From the NCBI RefSeq assembly GCF_031954365.1, contig NZ_JAUSVZ010000008.1: 64,000 bases of DNA. One strand, given 5' to 3'. Both the position numbers and the translations under genes were made by a program. The notes beneath the pieces were generated by a model. The model saw nothing but the letters and a program-made list of their open reading frames with translations, made no database searches and was not told where the DNA came from. This DNA is from Brevibacillus aydinogluensis (GTDB lineage: Bacteria > Bacillota > Bacilli > Brevibacillales > Brevibacillaceae). This document shows positions 48,999-56,291 of this stretch, one piece after another; position 1 is the stretch's first letter, and each line of letters opens with the position of its first letter.

Positions 48999-50765
48999 AT
49001 GCGGACTACTTTTACATCGCTGCACCTGTTTTGCGGTATTGGAGGCGGTGCCCTTGGCTTCCAGCAGGCTCGGGAAGAGTGGCGGGGCGTCGTCGGGCGT
49101 ATTGAAACGCTGGCTGGAATCGACTGCGACCCGGAGGCGTGCGCCGATTTTGAGCGGATCACCGGCGCGCCGGCGGTGCAGATGGATCTGTTCAGTCGGC
49201 AGCAGTACATCGACTTTCACGGCCAAGAGCCGCCGGCGGAATGGAGGGAGGCGACCCCTGACGACATCTGGCGAGCGGCAGGCGGGCAGGCGCCGGACAT
49301 CATCTTCACCAGTCCGCCATGCAAAGGATTCAGCGGATTATTACCGGAGCGGTCGGCCAAGACAAGGAAGTACCAGGCGTTGAACCGGTTGGTGGTGCGC
49401 GGCCTGAAGCTGTGTCTGGATGCGTTCGATCACGACCTGCCGGCGCTGATCCTGCTGGAGAACGTGCCGAGGATCACCACGCGCGGCGCGCAGCTACTTG
49501 ATCAAGTGAAAACGCTCTTGGCGAAGTACGGCTATGTGTTCCATGAGGGGAATCATGACTGCGGCGAAATCGGCGGGCTGGCCCAGCACCGAAAACGATA
49601 CCTTCTCATCGCCCGAACCCCCCAGAAACTTCCGAATTTCGTCTACAAGCCGCCTGTCCGCCGCGTTCGGGCAATCGGCGAAGTGTTGGGACCTCTACCG
49701 TTGCCGGATGATCCGGCCGGCGGCAAAATGCACCGGCTGCCTCGGCTGCAGTGGAAAACCTGGGTGCGCCTGGCGCTTATCCCTGCTGGTGGAGACTGGC
49801 GCGACCTGGAGAAGATCCCATGGTGGCAGTACCGAATCACTCATGTGCCGCATAAAGGGGCGATGGCGGTCGGTGAGTGGGATCAGCCAAGCGGTGCGGT
49901 GACCGGTGCTGCAGGATTCGGGCGAAGCAACGGGACACAGGCAGTTGCGGACCCGCGCCTGACGCTGGAAAACATGTTTCCGAGCGGGTACGGCGTCCAG
50001 GAATGGGACAAGCCGGCTCAGACCATCCGGGCTGCCGGCAGGATCATGAATGCCCCGGTATCGATCGCGGATCCACGAACCGGGTTCAAAGAAGGGACGC
50101 ACGGGGCGATCTACCGGGTACTCAGATTCGATGAACCCGCGAACACGGTGACCGGTGCAGCCCGGCCAAACAACGGAGCTCCATGCATCGCTGACCCGAG
50201 ATTGGGAGTAGCAAAGGGATATACGAACAAACGGCAGGTGCTTGACTGGGAGGGCCCGGCCAGCACAGTGACAGGAACGCCAGATATTCAGTCAGGTGCT
50301 CAGTCGGTGGCAGACCCGCGCCTCGGCTGCGCGCCGAGATCGGGGACACTTGGGGTACAGCGCTGGGACGAGCCGGCCAAGACCATAATCGGCAGCGGTG
50401 ACATCCACGCCGGCGCCGCGGCGGTCGCTGATCCGCGGATTCCCGACGATGCCGAGCGCGGCGTATGGGTAATCATCGCGGAGGACGGCACCTGGCACCG
50501 GCCGCTGACGACATACGAGCTGGCCATGCTGCAGGGGTTCCCTACACACCTGACCGACGGTACACCGTTCGAACTGGTCGGCAACAACGACGCTAAATGG
50601 CGGGAACGGATCGGGAACGCTGTTCCTCCAGCAGCCGCCCAGGCCATCGCAGAGACAATGTTGCGTTCACTGCTGGCGGCACAGGACGGAACATGGCTGA
50701 TGGCTGCAGAGGAGATCTGGGTGAAACCGGAGGTACCCGGGAACCCGATGGTGGTGGTTCAATGA
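48999..50765 (+). CDS. Cytosine-5 DNA methyltransferase with five-fold internal repeat
   Basis: 588 residues. Motif I LHLFCGIGGGALGF, motif IV SPPCKGFSG (catalytic Cys108, with Lys instead of the usual Gln after it), motif VI LENVPRI, motif VIII QHRKRYLLIA and motif X GNAVPPAAAQAIA are present. Residues ~291-481, where the target-recognition region lies, are five ~40-residue repeats of the form W(D/E)xPAxTVTG...AxxxADPRLG. It probably protects phage DNA. GTTAACG-type spacing places the ATG after GGAGG. Confidence 0.9.
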   Translation: MRTTFTSLHLFCGIGGGALGFQQAREEWRGVVGRIETLAGIDCDPEACADFERITGAPAVQMDLFSRQQYIDFHGQEPPAEWREATPDDIWRAAGGQAPDIIFTSPPCKGFSGLLPERSAKTRKYQALNRLVVRGLKLCLDAFDHDLPALILLENVPRITTRGAQLLDQVKTLLAKYGYVFHEGNHDCGEIGGLAQHRKRYLLIARTPQKLPNFVYKPPVRRVRAIGEVLGPLPLPDDPAGGKMHRLPRLQWKTWVRLALIPAGGDWRDLEKIPWWQYRITHVPHKGAMAVGEWDQPSGAVTGAAGFGRSNGTQAVADPRLTLENMFPSGYGVQEWDKPAQTIRAAGRIMNAPVSIADPRTGFKEGTHGAIYRVLRFDEPANTVTGAARPNNGAPCIADPRLGVAKGYTNKRQVLDWEGPASTVTGTPDIQSGAQSVADPRLGCAPRSGTLGVQRWDEPAKTIIGSGDIHAGAAAVADPRIPDDAERGVWVIIAEDGTWHRPLTTYELAMLQGFPTHLTDGTPFELVGNNDAKWRERIGNAVPPAAAQAIAETMLRSLLAAQDGTWLMAAEEIWVKPEVPGNPMVVVQ

Positions 50766-51595
50766 AGTACCCACGAATTCTACACTACCCCGGCAGCAAG
50801 TGGTCGATGGCCGACTGGATCATCGAACATATGCCGGAGCATGAGACGTACCTGGAGCCGTTCTTCGGTAGCGGCGCCGTCCTCTTCAACAAAGCTCCTT
50901 CGAAGATCGAAACGGTGAATGACCTGGACGGCCAAGTGGTAAACCTCTTCCGTGTGATCCGGGACCGGCCGGAGGAACTGGCGAAAAAAATCAGGTGGAC
51001 GCCATACTCCCGGCAGGAGTATTACGAGAGCTACGAGCTAACTGGCGACGAGCTGGAAGACGCCCGGCGGTTCCTGGTGCGCTGCTGGATGGCGCGCGGA
51101 GCGAAGACAAGTGACAGAACGGGCTGGAGACACAACATTGACGTTAGCCATTGCCCGAATAAGACCGTCCCCAAGCAGTGGATGGAAATGCCCGAAAAAA
51201 TCGTCGTCATCGCCCAAAGGTTGCAAGGGATTCAGATTGAACACCAGCCGGCAGTCAAGCTGATCGAACGCTACCGTCGGCCGGATGTCCTGATCTACGC
51301 GGACCCGCCATACCTCATGGAGACTCGGCACGGCCGTATGTACCGGCACGAAATGACCGACGATGACCACCTCGAACTGCTCGATGCTCTCGATGCCCAT
51401 CCCGGGCCAGTGTTGCTCTCAGGGTATGCCCATCCCTTGTACGATGAGCGATTGAAGCATTGGCATCGGGAGACGAAAATCGTCCAGGCGGAAGGCGGAA
51501 GAAGGCGAACGGAAGTCCTTTGGATCAATCCTGTAGCAATGAATCAGATGGGGCAGCAGACGATCTTCTCGCTGCCGGGGGTACAGCTCGGTTAG
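50762..51595 (+). CDS. DNA adenine methyltransferase (Dam/D12 class)
   Basis: 277 residues. SAM site YPGSKWSMADWI at the N terminus and FFGSGAV, with the catalytic DPPY in LIYADPPYLMETRHG. The ATG overlaps the stop of the cytosine methylase, so the two are one unit. The target could be N6-adenine in a GATC-like site; not readable from sequence. Confidence 0.93.
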   Translation: MKYPRILHYPGSKWSMADWIIEHMPEHETYLEPFFGSGAVLFNKAPSKIETVNDLDGQVVNLFRVIRDRPEELAKKIRWTPYSRQEYYESYELTGDELEDARRFLVRCWMARGAKTSDRTGWRHNIDVSHCPNKTVPKQWMEMPEKIVVIAQRLQGIQIEHQPAVKLIERYRRPDVLIYADPPYLMETRHGRMYRHEMTDDDHLELLDALDAHPGPVLLSGYAHPLYDERLKHWHRETKIVQAEGGRRRTEVLWINPVAMNQMGQQTIFSLPGVQLG

Positions 51596-51608
51596 GTGGG
51601 GGTAGGAC

Positions 51609-52079
51609 ATGTCTTGGACCTTAATTAATAAGGGCGATCACAGAGCGTTGCAGTTGGCGGACAGGCACTACACCCGCCAGAAGCCAGGCAGCAACCAGTT
51701 CTGCCGGCCGGGGAAGAACCTGGTCCTTCTCACGGAAGATGAAAAAGCGCTTTGGGTGACCTGGAACGGAATCCGGGATGATGGCTGGGACGCATGGGAA
51801 TGTACCCTGTTCCGGAATGAGGGGGACTACCTCTCAAGCCATCTGATCGTGCTGGCGCTGGGTATCACGCGGCACCTTTGGGGAGAACCGCCAGCAGACG
51901 GAATGATCACCTACGTGGGCGAGCATTTGCGCGGCGGGTGCTTTCACGCAGCGGGATTCCGGAAAGCAGGGATGAGTAAGAGCGGCAAACTCCTGCTCCA
52001 GCTCTCTCCCGACCGATTCCCGCCGGCGATGGAACCGGCTGAGGGTGGATTGTTCCGGCACGAAATTATCATCGCGTGA
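51609..52079 (+). CDS. Phage protein, GNAT-acetyltransferase-like by pattern
   Basis: 156 residues: MSWTLINKGDHRALQLADRH, GNQFCRPG-type loop and WDAWECTLFRNEGDYLSSHL. Proteins of this type next to phage methylases are generally unannotated; I see some similarity to acyltransferase-fold phage proteins but cannot confirm. It follows the methylases by 13 bp. Confidence 0.6.
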   Translation: MSWTLINKGDHRALQLADRHYTRQKPGSNQFCRPGKNLVLLTEDEKALWVTWNGIRDDGWDAWECTLFRNEGDYLSSHLIVLALGITRHLWGEPPADGMITYVGEHLRGGCFHAAGFRKAGMSKSGKLLLQLSPDRFPPAMEPAEGGLFRHEIIIA

Positions 52080-52123
52080 GGCATTTAACACAATGCTCAT
52101 TTTGAAAACGGGAGGGATCGCTT

Positions 52124-52267
52124 ATGTCTTATCCAAAGTGCGTTCGGATTGAAATGTTTGACGATCACAGATGGATGAACCTTAAAGCTGGGGAGATTTA
52201 TTGGCTTGAAAGGGACGAAGCCGAAGAGTTGGAAGCGGAAGGTTACGGACGGATCATTAGTGATTAA
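52124..52267 (+). CDS. Small phage protein, unknown
   Basis: 47 residues: MSYPKCVRIEMFDDHRWMNL, then KAGEIYWLERDEAEELEAEG. GGGAGGG ribosome site. Beta-rich, SH3-like by pattern; function unknown. Confidence 0.6.
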   Translation: MSYPKCVRIEMFDDHRWMNLKAGEIYWLERDEAEELEAEGYGRIISD

Positions 52268-52292
52268 CAAAATGTGTAGGGAGGAAAGACGG

Positions 52293-52475
52293 ATGGATAA
52301 AGAACAGGCTCGGCAGAACGTGGAGAGATTTATTGCCAAGAGAGACTACACTTACACGGTCGATCAGGTGGTTGAAAACTACCTGAAATACTACAAAAAG
52401 GGATGTTACATCAGTCACTCGATGAAAGATTGCGTTAAGCATCTGAAAGCTGAACTTGAAGTGTTATCTCAATAG
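52293..52475 (+). CDS. Small phage protein, unknown
   Basis: 60 residues, helical (QARQNVERFIAKRDYTYTVD), with GGGAGGAAAG upstream of the ATG. No domain recognised. Confidence 0.6.
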   Translation: MDKEQARQNVERFIAKRDYTYTVDQVVENYLKYYKKGCYISHSMKDCVKHLKAELEVLSQ

Positions 52476-52525
52476 TTACGGAGTAGCCAGGCGGGGCGGC
52501 TGCCTGGTTACTCGCTGGGGGAGCT

Positions 52526-52675
52526 ATGAGAAAAAAAGAGTATTGTTCATGGTGTAAGAAAAAAGTCGATAAGTATCGTCCTCATTGGGAGGATGTTTAC
52601 GGAAATCGAACACACATGAGTTGTCAGAAAGAAAAAGAGAGACAAGTATCCTCGGCTAAAAAGTCATCGAATTAA
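52526..52675 (+). CDS. Small cysteine-containing phage protein
   Basis: 49 residues, very basic, with CSWC near the N terminus and a later cysteine (MSCQKEK), suggesting a small zinc-binding fold. Ribosome site GGGGGAG. Function unknown. Confidence 0.5.
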   Translation: MRKKEYCSWCKKKVDKYRPHWEDVYGNRTHMSCQKEKERQVSSAKKSSN

Positions 52676-52747
52676 CAAACTGTGTAACGAGTGCAGTCGG
52701 GGCCGCGCGCCCCGGATACAAACTGCTCATTATATTAAAATCCAATG

Positions 52748-52780
52748 AAAAAAGTCGGTAATTCCTAAAGGAATACCGAC
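52748..52780 (-). terminator. Terminator of the opposite-strand zinc-ribbon gene
   Basis: On the minus strand GTCGGTATTCC/GGAATTACCGAC stem followed by six T, just past the stop codon. Confidence 0.85.
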
Positions 52781-52786
52781 AATTTC

Positions 52787-52903
52787 TTAAGATGCTTCGT
52801 AAGGGCAGCGAGTGCATCTGATGATGACTTCATCGTCATCAGATTTCTCAAAGACGATGGAGTAATTACCGCAAGCAGGACATAGTTCCATTTGGATTTC
52901 CAT
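52787..52903 (-). CDS. Opposite-strand zinc-ribbon micropeptide
   Basis: 38 residues: MEIQMELCPACGNYSIVFEK, then SDDDEVIIRCTRCPYEAS. CPAC and CTRC form a zinc ribbon. GGGAGGTGATC precedes the ATG. It has its own promoter and terminator on the minus strand, so it is a complete independent unit inside the phage. Confidence 0.72.
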   Translation of the reverse strand: MEIQMELCPACGNYSIVFEKSDDDEVIIRCTRCPYEAS

Positions 52904-52924
52904 TTGGATCACCTCCCTAAAAAT

Positions 52925-52954
52925 AGTATAGCAGGTGATAAAAGGGACGGTCTA
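52925..52954 (-). promoter_or_regulatory. Promoter of the opposite-strand zinc-ribbon gene
   Basis: On the minus strand TAGACC and TATACT are spaced 18 bp, about 22 bp upstream of the start codon. Confidence 0.5.
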
Positions 52955-53011
52955 CCGTTTATTGCGTTAGAACTTAACAAAATATTTCGGGTGTAAAGGA
53001 GAGGGGAAAGC

Positions 53012-53326
53012 ATGCAATACAAAACCGAATTCAAACACGGTAAAACGACCTACCACCTGGATTACGCCGTCGGCGACACCGTGGAGTGGACAAGCCAGGC
53101 GGCCGGTATCTCAAAGAGCAAGCGGGGAAAAGTGGTGGCCATCATCAAGCCGGGTGAAGATGCGTTTATGAAAACTCCGCCAGGGACGTTTCGCACCCAA
53201 CTGAAAGGACAGCGGTATTCATTGATCCCTCGTGCCCTGGTTGAAGTACCCCGAGGAGGTCAATCTGCCAAATGCGACTATTACACGCCGCATGTGAACT
53301 GGCCGAGATTGGTGAAGGGGGAATGA
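53012..53326 (+). CDS. Phage protein, unknown
   Basis: 104 residues starting MQYKTEFKHGKTTYHLDYAV. Beta-rich with GDTVEWTSQAAG and KRGKVVAIIKPGED, which could be an SH3-like or nucleic-acid-binding fold. AAAGGAGAGG ribosome site. Confidence 0.65.
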   Translation: MQYKTEFKHGKTTYHLDYAVGDTVEWTSQAAGISKSKRGKVVAIIKPGEDAFMKTPPGTFRTQLKGQRYSLIPRALVEVPRGGQSAKCDYYTPHVNWPRLVKGE

Positions 53327-53730
53327 CCGTGGAGGACCAGGTAAAAAGCATGGACCACAAATACCTGACGCCGGAGGAAATCGCGGCGATACGAGAGTTT
53401 TATCAAACACTTCCGCTTGACTTAGACAGTAGCGTACTGGCTGTCAGGAGAGATTTCCTGCGGTTAATTGACGACTGGCAAGTACTCATGGCGGAAAACC
53501 AGCGGTTGCGGGAAGAACTGGAGCTTTTACAAGCTGAAATAGCCGTCTGGAAAGGTTGGCGGGATAAGCAGCAAGCCAGAACCATTGAGTTGTTCGAGCG
53601 CGAGAAAAAGCTGGTCGAGGCGTTACATCGAGTTTTTCAAGAGTATGAAAGCGAAGGAACAGACATCCAAGTGGCGCGTCGAATGCGAAAAATAGCCAGC
53701 GACACGCTGGAAGAGTTGGGCATCAAGTAG
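53323..53730 (+). CDS. Phage coiled-coil protein, unknown
   Basis: 135 residues, strongly helical, with a heptad-like stretch (MAENQRLREELELLQAEIAV). The ATG overlaps the preceding stop. Alternative starts GTG at 53328 and ATG at 53350 are possible. Function unknown. Confidence 0.6.
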   Translation: MTVEDQVKSMDHKYLTPEEIAAIREFYQTLPLDLDSSVLAVRRDFLRLIDDWQVLMAENQRLREELELLQAEIAVWKGWRDKQQARTIELFEREKKLVEALHRVFQEYESEGTDIQVARRMRKIASDTLEELGIK

Positions 53731-53753
53731 AAAAACAAAAGCCCCCTGCCGGG

Positions 53754-53792
53754 AGCCATGGAAAAGGTGTCCAAAAAAATTATACCATGGCT
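53754..53792. repeat. Inverted repeat upstream of the ArpU-like gene
   Basis: AGCCATGG and CCATGGCT flank a 23-bp spacer that contains an A-run and TTATAC. It may be an operator over an arpU promoter. Confidence 0.4.
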
Positions 53793-53816
53793 GACCTGAA
53801 AAGGGGGAGTCGGAAG

Positions 53817-54284
53817 ATGAGCCAAAAGAAAGTAGAACAGCTGCGGTTTAAACTTCCTGAGTTCGACAGAGAGCAAACACGAGATCGAGTGGAGGGGGCA
53901 TTGGAAACCTGCCGACTGTACATGCAGATCGGGTATCACCCGGAAATCGAAGCGAAGACGACGCCGGCGTACAGCATGACCCCTGCAAGCCAAACAAACG
54001 CCTTCCATAGCAGTACAGAGAGCACAGCTCAAAAGAACGTGGATGAGGAGCGGCGCCGCCGTGAGCACGTACGACGTGTGACAGCAGCAGTTGACCGACT
54101 GGGGCCTTTGGAAAAGAAAATCATCACGAAACGGTACCTAGAAGACGACGACGTCGTAGATTATGCTGTCTGGCCGGAGCTCAACCTGAGCGAGCGGAAA
54201 TACTACCGTATCAAAGCAAGGGCGTTTTACAAGCTCGCCTTGATGCTGAAGTTGGAGGTTTACGTCGAAGACGAATCCGCGTAA
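53817..54284 (+). CDS. ArpU-family late transcription regulator
   Basis: 155 residues. The C-terminal part (LEKKIITKRYLEDDDVVDYA, NLSERKYYRIKARAFYKLAL) matches the sigma-like HTH of ArpU/phage late regulators. The N-terminal part has a helical segment. Start ATG after GGGGGAG; an upstream in-frame ATG lies inside the inverted repeat. It precedes the packaging genes, as late activators do. Confidence 0.82.
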   Translation: MSQKKVEQLRFKLPEFDREQTRDRVEGALETCRLYMQIGYHPEIEAKTTPAYSMTPASQTNAFHSSTESTAQKNVDEERRRREHVRRVTAAVDRLGPLEKKIITKRYLEDDDVVDYAVWPELNLSERKYYRIKARAFYKLALMLKLEVYVEDESA

Positions 54285-54287
54285 AAA

Positions 54288-54356
54288 TGGCAGGAAAGTG
54301 GCAGACATTTGGCAGACATTTGGCAGGATGTTTGGTCATAGACATGCTACTATGGT
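54288..54356 (+). promoter_or_regulatory. Late promoter with four 11-bp direct repeats
   Basis: TGGCAG occurs at 54288, 54299, 54310 and 54321, exactly 11 bp apart (one helical turn), starting four bases after the ArpU-like stop codon. An extended -10 (TGC-TACTAT, 54345-54353) follows without a recognisable -35. This fits an activator-dependent late promoter, with the ArpU-like protein as probable activator. Confidence 0.7.
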
Positions 54357-54375
54357 ATCAACGCGAAATGAGGAT

Positions 54376-54411
54376 AGCCGTTCGGGATTTAACCGGACGG
54401 CTCTTCTTTTT
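54376..54411 (+). terminator. Late-leader terminator 1
   Basis: AGCCGTtCGG/CCGgACGGCT stem (one mismatch) followed by CTTCTTTTT, about 25 bp past the late promoter. Confidence 0.75.
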
Positions 54412-54433
54412 GAAGGAGGCAAACACCTAGCAG

Positions 54434-54460
54434 CCACCCGGCAGATGTTGGGTGGTTTTT
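54434..54460 (+). terminator. Late-leader terminator 2
   Basis: CCACCC/GGGTGG stem with a 10-nt loop and five T. Two terminators in tandem directly after a promoter imply antitermination or a short leader RNA. Confidence 0.75.
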
Positions 54461-54477
54461 GTTTGGAGGGAAGTACC

Positions 54478-54573
54478 ATGAAATGGATTTTGAAACTATC
54501 ACGCTGGTTGGCGCCTTTCAGTCAGCAGCACCCACGTAATCGCAGAGAGCGTAGGCATGGAAGGACGTGGTGA
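54478..54573 (+). CDS. Very small basic phage peptide, tentative
   Basis: 31 residues: MKWILKLSRWLAPFSQQHPR, then an arginine-rich tail. GGAGGG lies upstream. The composition is that of a membrane-active or RNA-binding peptide, but it is short and may be fortuitous. Confidence 0.4.
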   Translation: MKWILKLSRWLAPFSQQHPRNRRERRHGRTW

Positions 54574-54574
54574 G

Positions 54575-54706
54575 ATGGTTCTGGTGAAGATCACCCTGCC
54601 GGTCAAAGAGTGGGAAGACTGCGTGCTGGCATTCCGAGAAAAAGAAAAACGCAAATGGCAACGAAAACTGGAGGCGCAGCGCACGGGGAATAACACGCGA
54701 GGTTGA
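54575..54706 (+). CDS. Small phage protein, unknown
   Basis: 43 residues: MVLVKITLPVKEWEDCVLAF, then a basic helix. It starts immediately after the preceding stop and has GGAAGGA upstream. Function unknown. Confidence 0.5.
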   Translation: MVLVKITLPVKEWEDCVLAFREKEKRKWQRKLEAQRTGNNTRG

Positions 54707-54906
54707 AGGCTCTGGCCGCTCGCTCCCCGTCCAGTGCGCCTCATATTCGTTTACGCCGTCCCTGGTTGCTGCCGGCTTACCACCTGCAGCAGCTCATACC
54801 CTACCCTCCGAGGAGAACCGTGACCGCAGCGGCCCAAGGGACGGATCGCGGCGGAGGCCCCTGCCGAAATAAGTGGGGCATAAGTTTTCAATAGGAGGTG
54901 ATGCTG
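54707..54906 (+). other. Gene-free 200 bp before the tyrosine recombinase
   Basis: CCGTCCCT and AGGGACGG form distant 8-bp arms, and GCCCC/GGGGC a second pair, so the RNA may be structured. No coding frame is credible. Confidence 0.35.
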
Positions 54907-55449
54907 ATGAACTACGTCCAACCGATCCGCGATCCCGAGGTCATTGCAGCGATCAAGCGGTACTTGAAAGCGACCAATGAACGCAACTACATCTTGTTCC
55001 TTCTTGGAATTTATACCGGGTTGCGTATATCAGACATTCTGCAGCTAAAGGTTGGAGATGTGAAAAAGGACAGGATCTATCTACGGGAGATCAAGACCAA
55101 GAAGAGAAAGAGCCTGCCGATTCATCCGGCCTTGAAGAGAGCACTGAAGCCATACATCGAAGGCAAGGAAGACCATATCTACCTGATCCAAAGTAGAAAG
55201 GGCGAAAATAAGCCTATCCAGCGGAGCATGGCGTATAAGATCCTGAAGGATGTTGCGAATCGGTTCGGGCTCGAAAGCATTGGCTGTCACACCCTACGGA
55301 AAACGTTCGGGTATCACTTCCATAAGGAAACGAACAACAGTGAGATGCTGAGGGAGATTTTCAATCATGCTGATGTCAGCATCACGAGACGGTACATCGG
55401 CATCGAACAGGACACAATCGACGAGGCCATATTCAGGCTTCGCTTTTGA
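54907..55449 (+). CDS. Short tyrosine recombinase
   Basis: 180 residues, consisting of the catalytic domain only. Visible residues: Arg in TGLRISDIL, Lys in EIKTKKRKSLP, HTLRKTFG (His-x-x-Arg), HADVSITRRYIG and the likely nucleophile tyrosine in RRYIG. No core-binding N-terminal domain. Start ATG after AGGAGG. It is separate from the serine integrase; such genes just before terminase occur in several Bacillus phages and their role is unclear. Confidence 0.88.
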   Translation: MNYVQPIRDPEVIAAIKRYLKATNERNYILFLLGIYTGLRISDILQLKVGDVKKDRIYLREIKTKKRKSLPIHPALKRALKPYIEGKEDHIYLIQSRKGENKPIQRSMAYKILKDVANRFGLESIGCHTLRKTFGYHFHKETNNSEMLREIFNHADVSITRRYIGIEQDTIDEAIFRLRF

Positions 55450-55757
55450 TGTATGACTCATTTTTTGCGAATGTATCATTCAAAATAGCAAGGTCTTACA
55501 AACGCAGATATATCAAGGCTTTGAAAGAGGTGAGCGAATGAAACTCTCTGTATAGATATGATTCATTCAAGTTGTATTTTCTGCTGAATACTGCGTGCGA
55601 AATAGCGAAAAGCCTTGTGGCTCTAAGGGCGAAGGCCATCGATGCCCACGGGTCCTTCCCCGGGGGTAGGGGGCTGTGCGGGTACGTTCGACCCCGCGAT
55701 TTGGCCGAGTTTGCACAAAAAAAACCGCTATGCAATGTGCAATGAGGAGGGGGCGTT
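55450..55757 (+). other. Gene-free region upstream of terminase
   Basis: 308 bp with no credible gene. The first half is AT-rich and the second GC-rich. The GC-rich part holds the candidate cos site; a run of eight A precedes the terminase small-subunit ribosome site. Confidence 0.5.
55648..55698 (+). other. Candidate cos (packaging) site
   Basis: GGGTCCTTCCCCGGGGGTAG followed by a GTGCGGG...CCCCGCG stem lies about 60 bp upstream of the Nu1-like gene. G/C-rich partially palindromic sequences of this kind are typical of cos sites next to lambda-type terminases. The nick position cannot be read. Confidence 0.55.
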
Positions 55758-56291
55758 TTGAGTGTAAAATCCGTTGCAAAAATGATTGACAATCGCCTGT
55801 GTTTAAGCACTTCTGCCATGTGTGATGTACTGGATGTGCACCGAAATACACTTGCACAGTGGGTAAAACTGGGCATGCCAAAATGTGCAAATGGCTGGTA
55901 CCCACTCAAAGAGTGCCTTGCCTGGGTGCAGGACTACAAAGGAGCCAGTTCAAACCAGGCGCCTGAGCGTGAGGAGAAAATGACACTCGCGCAGCAGAAA
56001 CTTTACTATGAAGCCAAGCTGAAAGAGCAACAAACGGAGGCCGCTACTCTCAAAAATGCGATTGCCAAAGGTGAATACATCAAACGGGATGACGTTGTGG
56101 CTGAGCTGCAGCGTTTTTTTACGACACTGAAACGGTCCATGAGCGGGTTTAGCCGGAAGATTGCCATGGAGGTCGCTCCATTCGTAGAGCCTGAACAAGT
56201 GCGAATCATTGAGCAAAACATCGCCGACACGACAAATGCGGTTCTGCTGCAACTGTCTGTCAGGGGTGTGTACGATGCCAGAGAAAAGTAA
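55758..56291 (+). CDS. Terminase small subunit, Nu1-like
   Basis: 177 residues. The N-terminal winged HTH (LSTSAMCDVLDVHRNTLAQW) binds cos; a charged central helix and a C-terminal part for the large subunit follow. The start is TTG with GGAGGGGG upstream. It overlaps the large subunit gene by 17 bp. Confidence 0.88.
   Translation: MSVKSVAKMIDNRLCLSTSAMCDVLDVHRNTLAQWVKLGMPKCANGWYPLKECLAWVQDYKGASSNQAPEREEKMTLAQQKLYYEAKLKEQQTEAATLKNAIAKGEYIKRDDVVAELQRFFTTLKRSMSGFSRKIAMEVAPFVEPEQVRIIEQNIADTTNAVLLQLSVRGVYDAREK

Noticed and set aside
54298..54573. 91-codon frame through the 11-bp repeats and both terminators
   Set aside because: It runs through a promoter, repeats and two hairpins; only its last 31 codons have a ribosome site and are listed tentatively.
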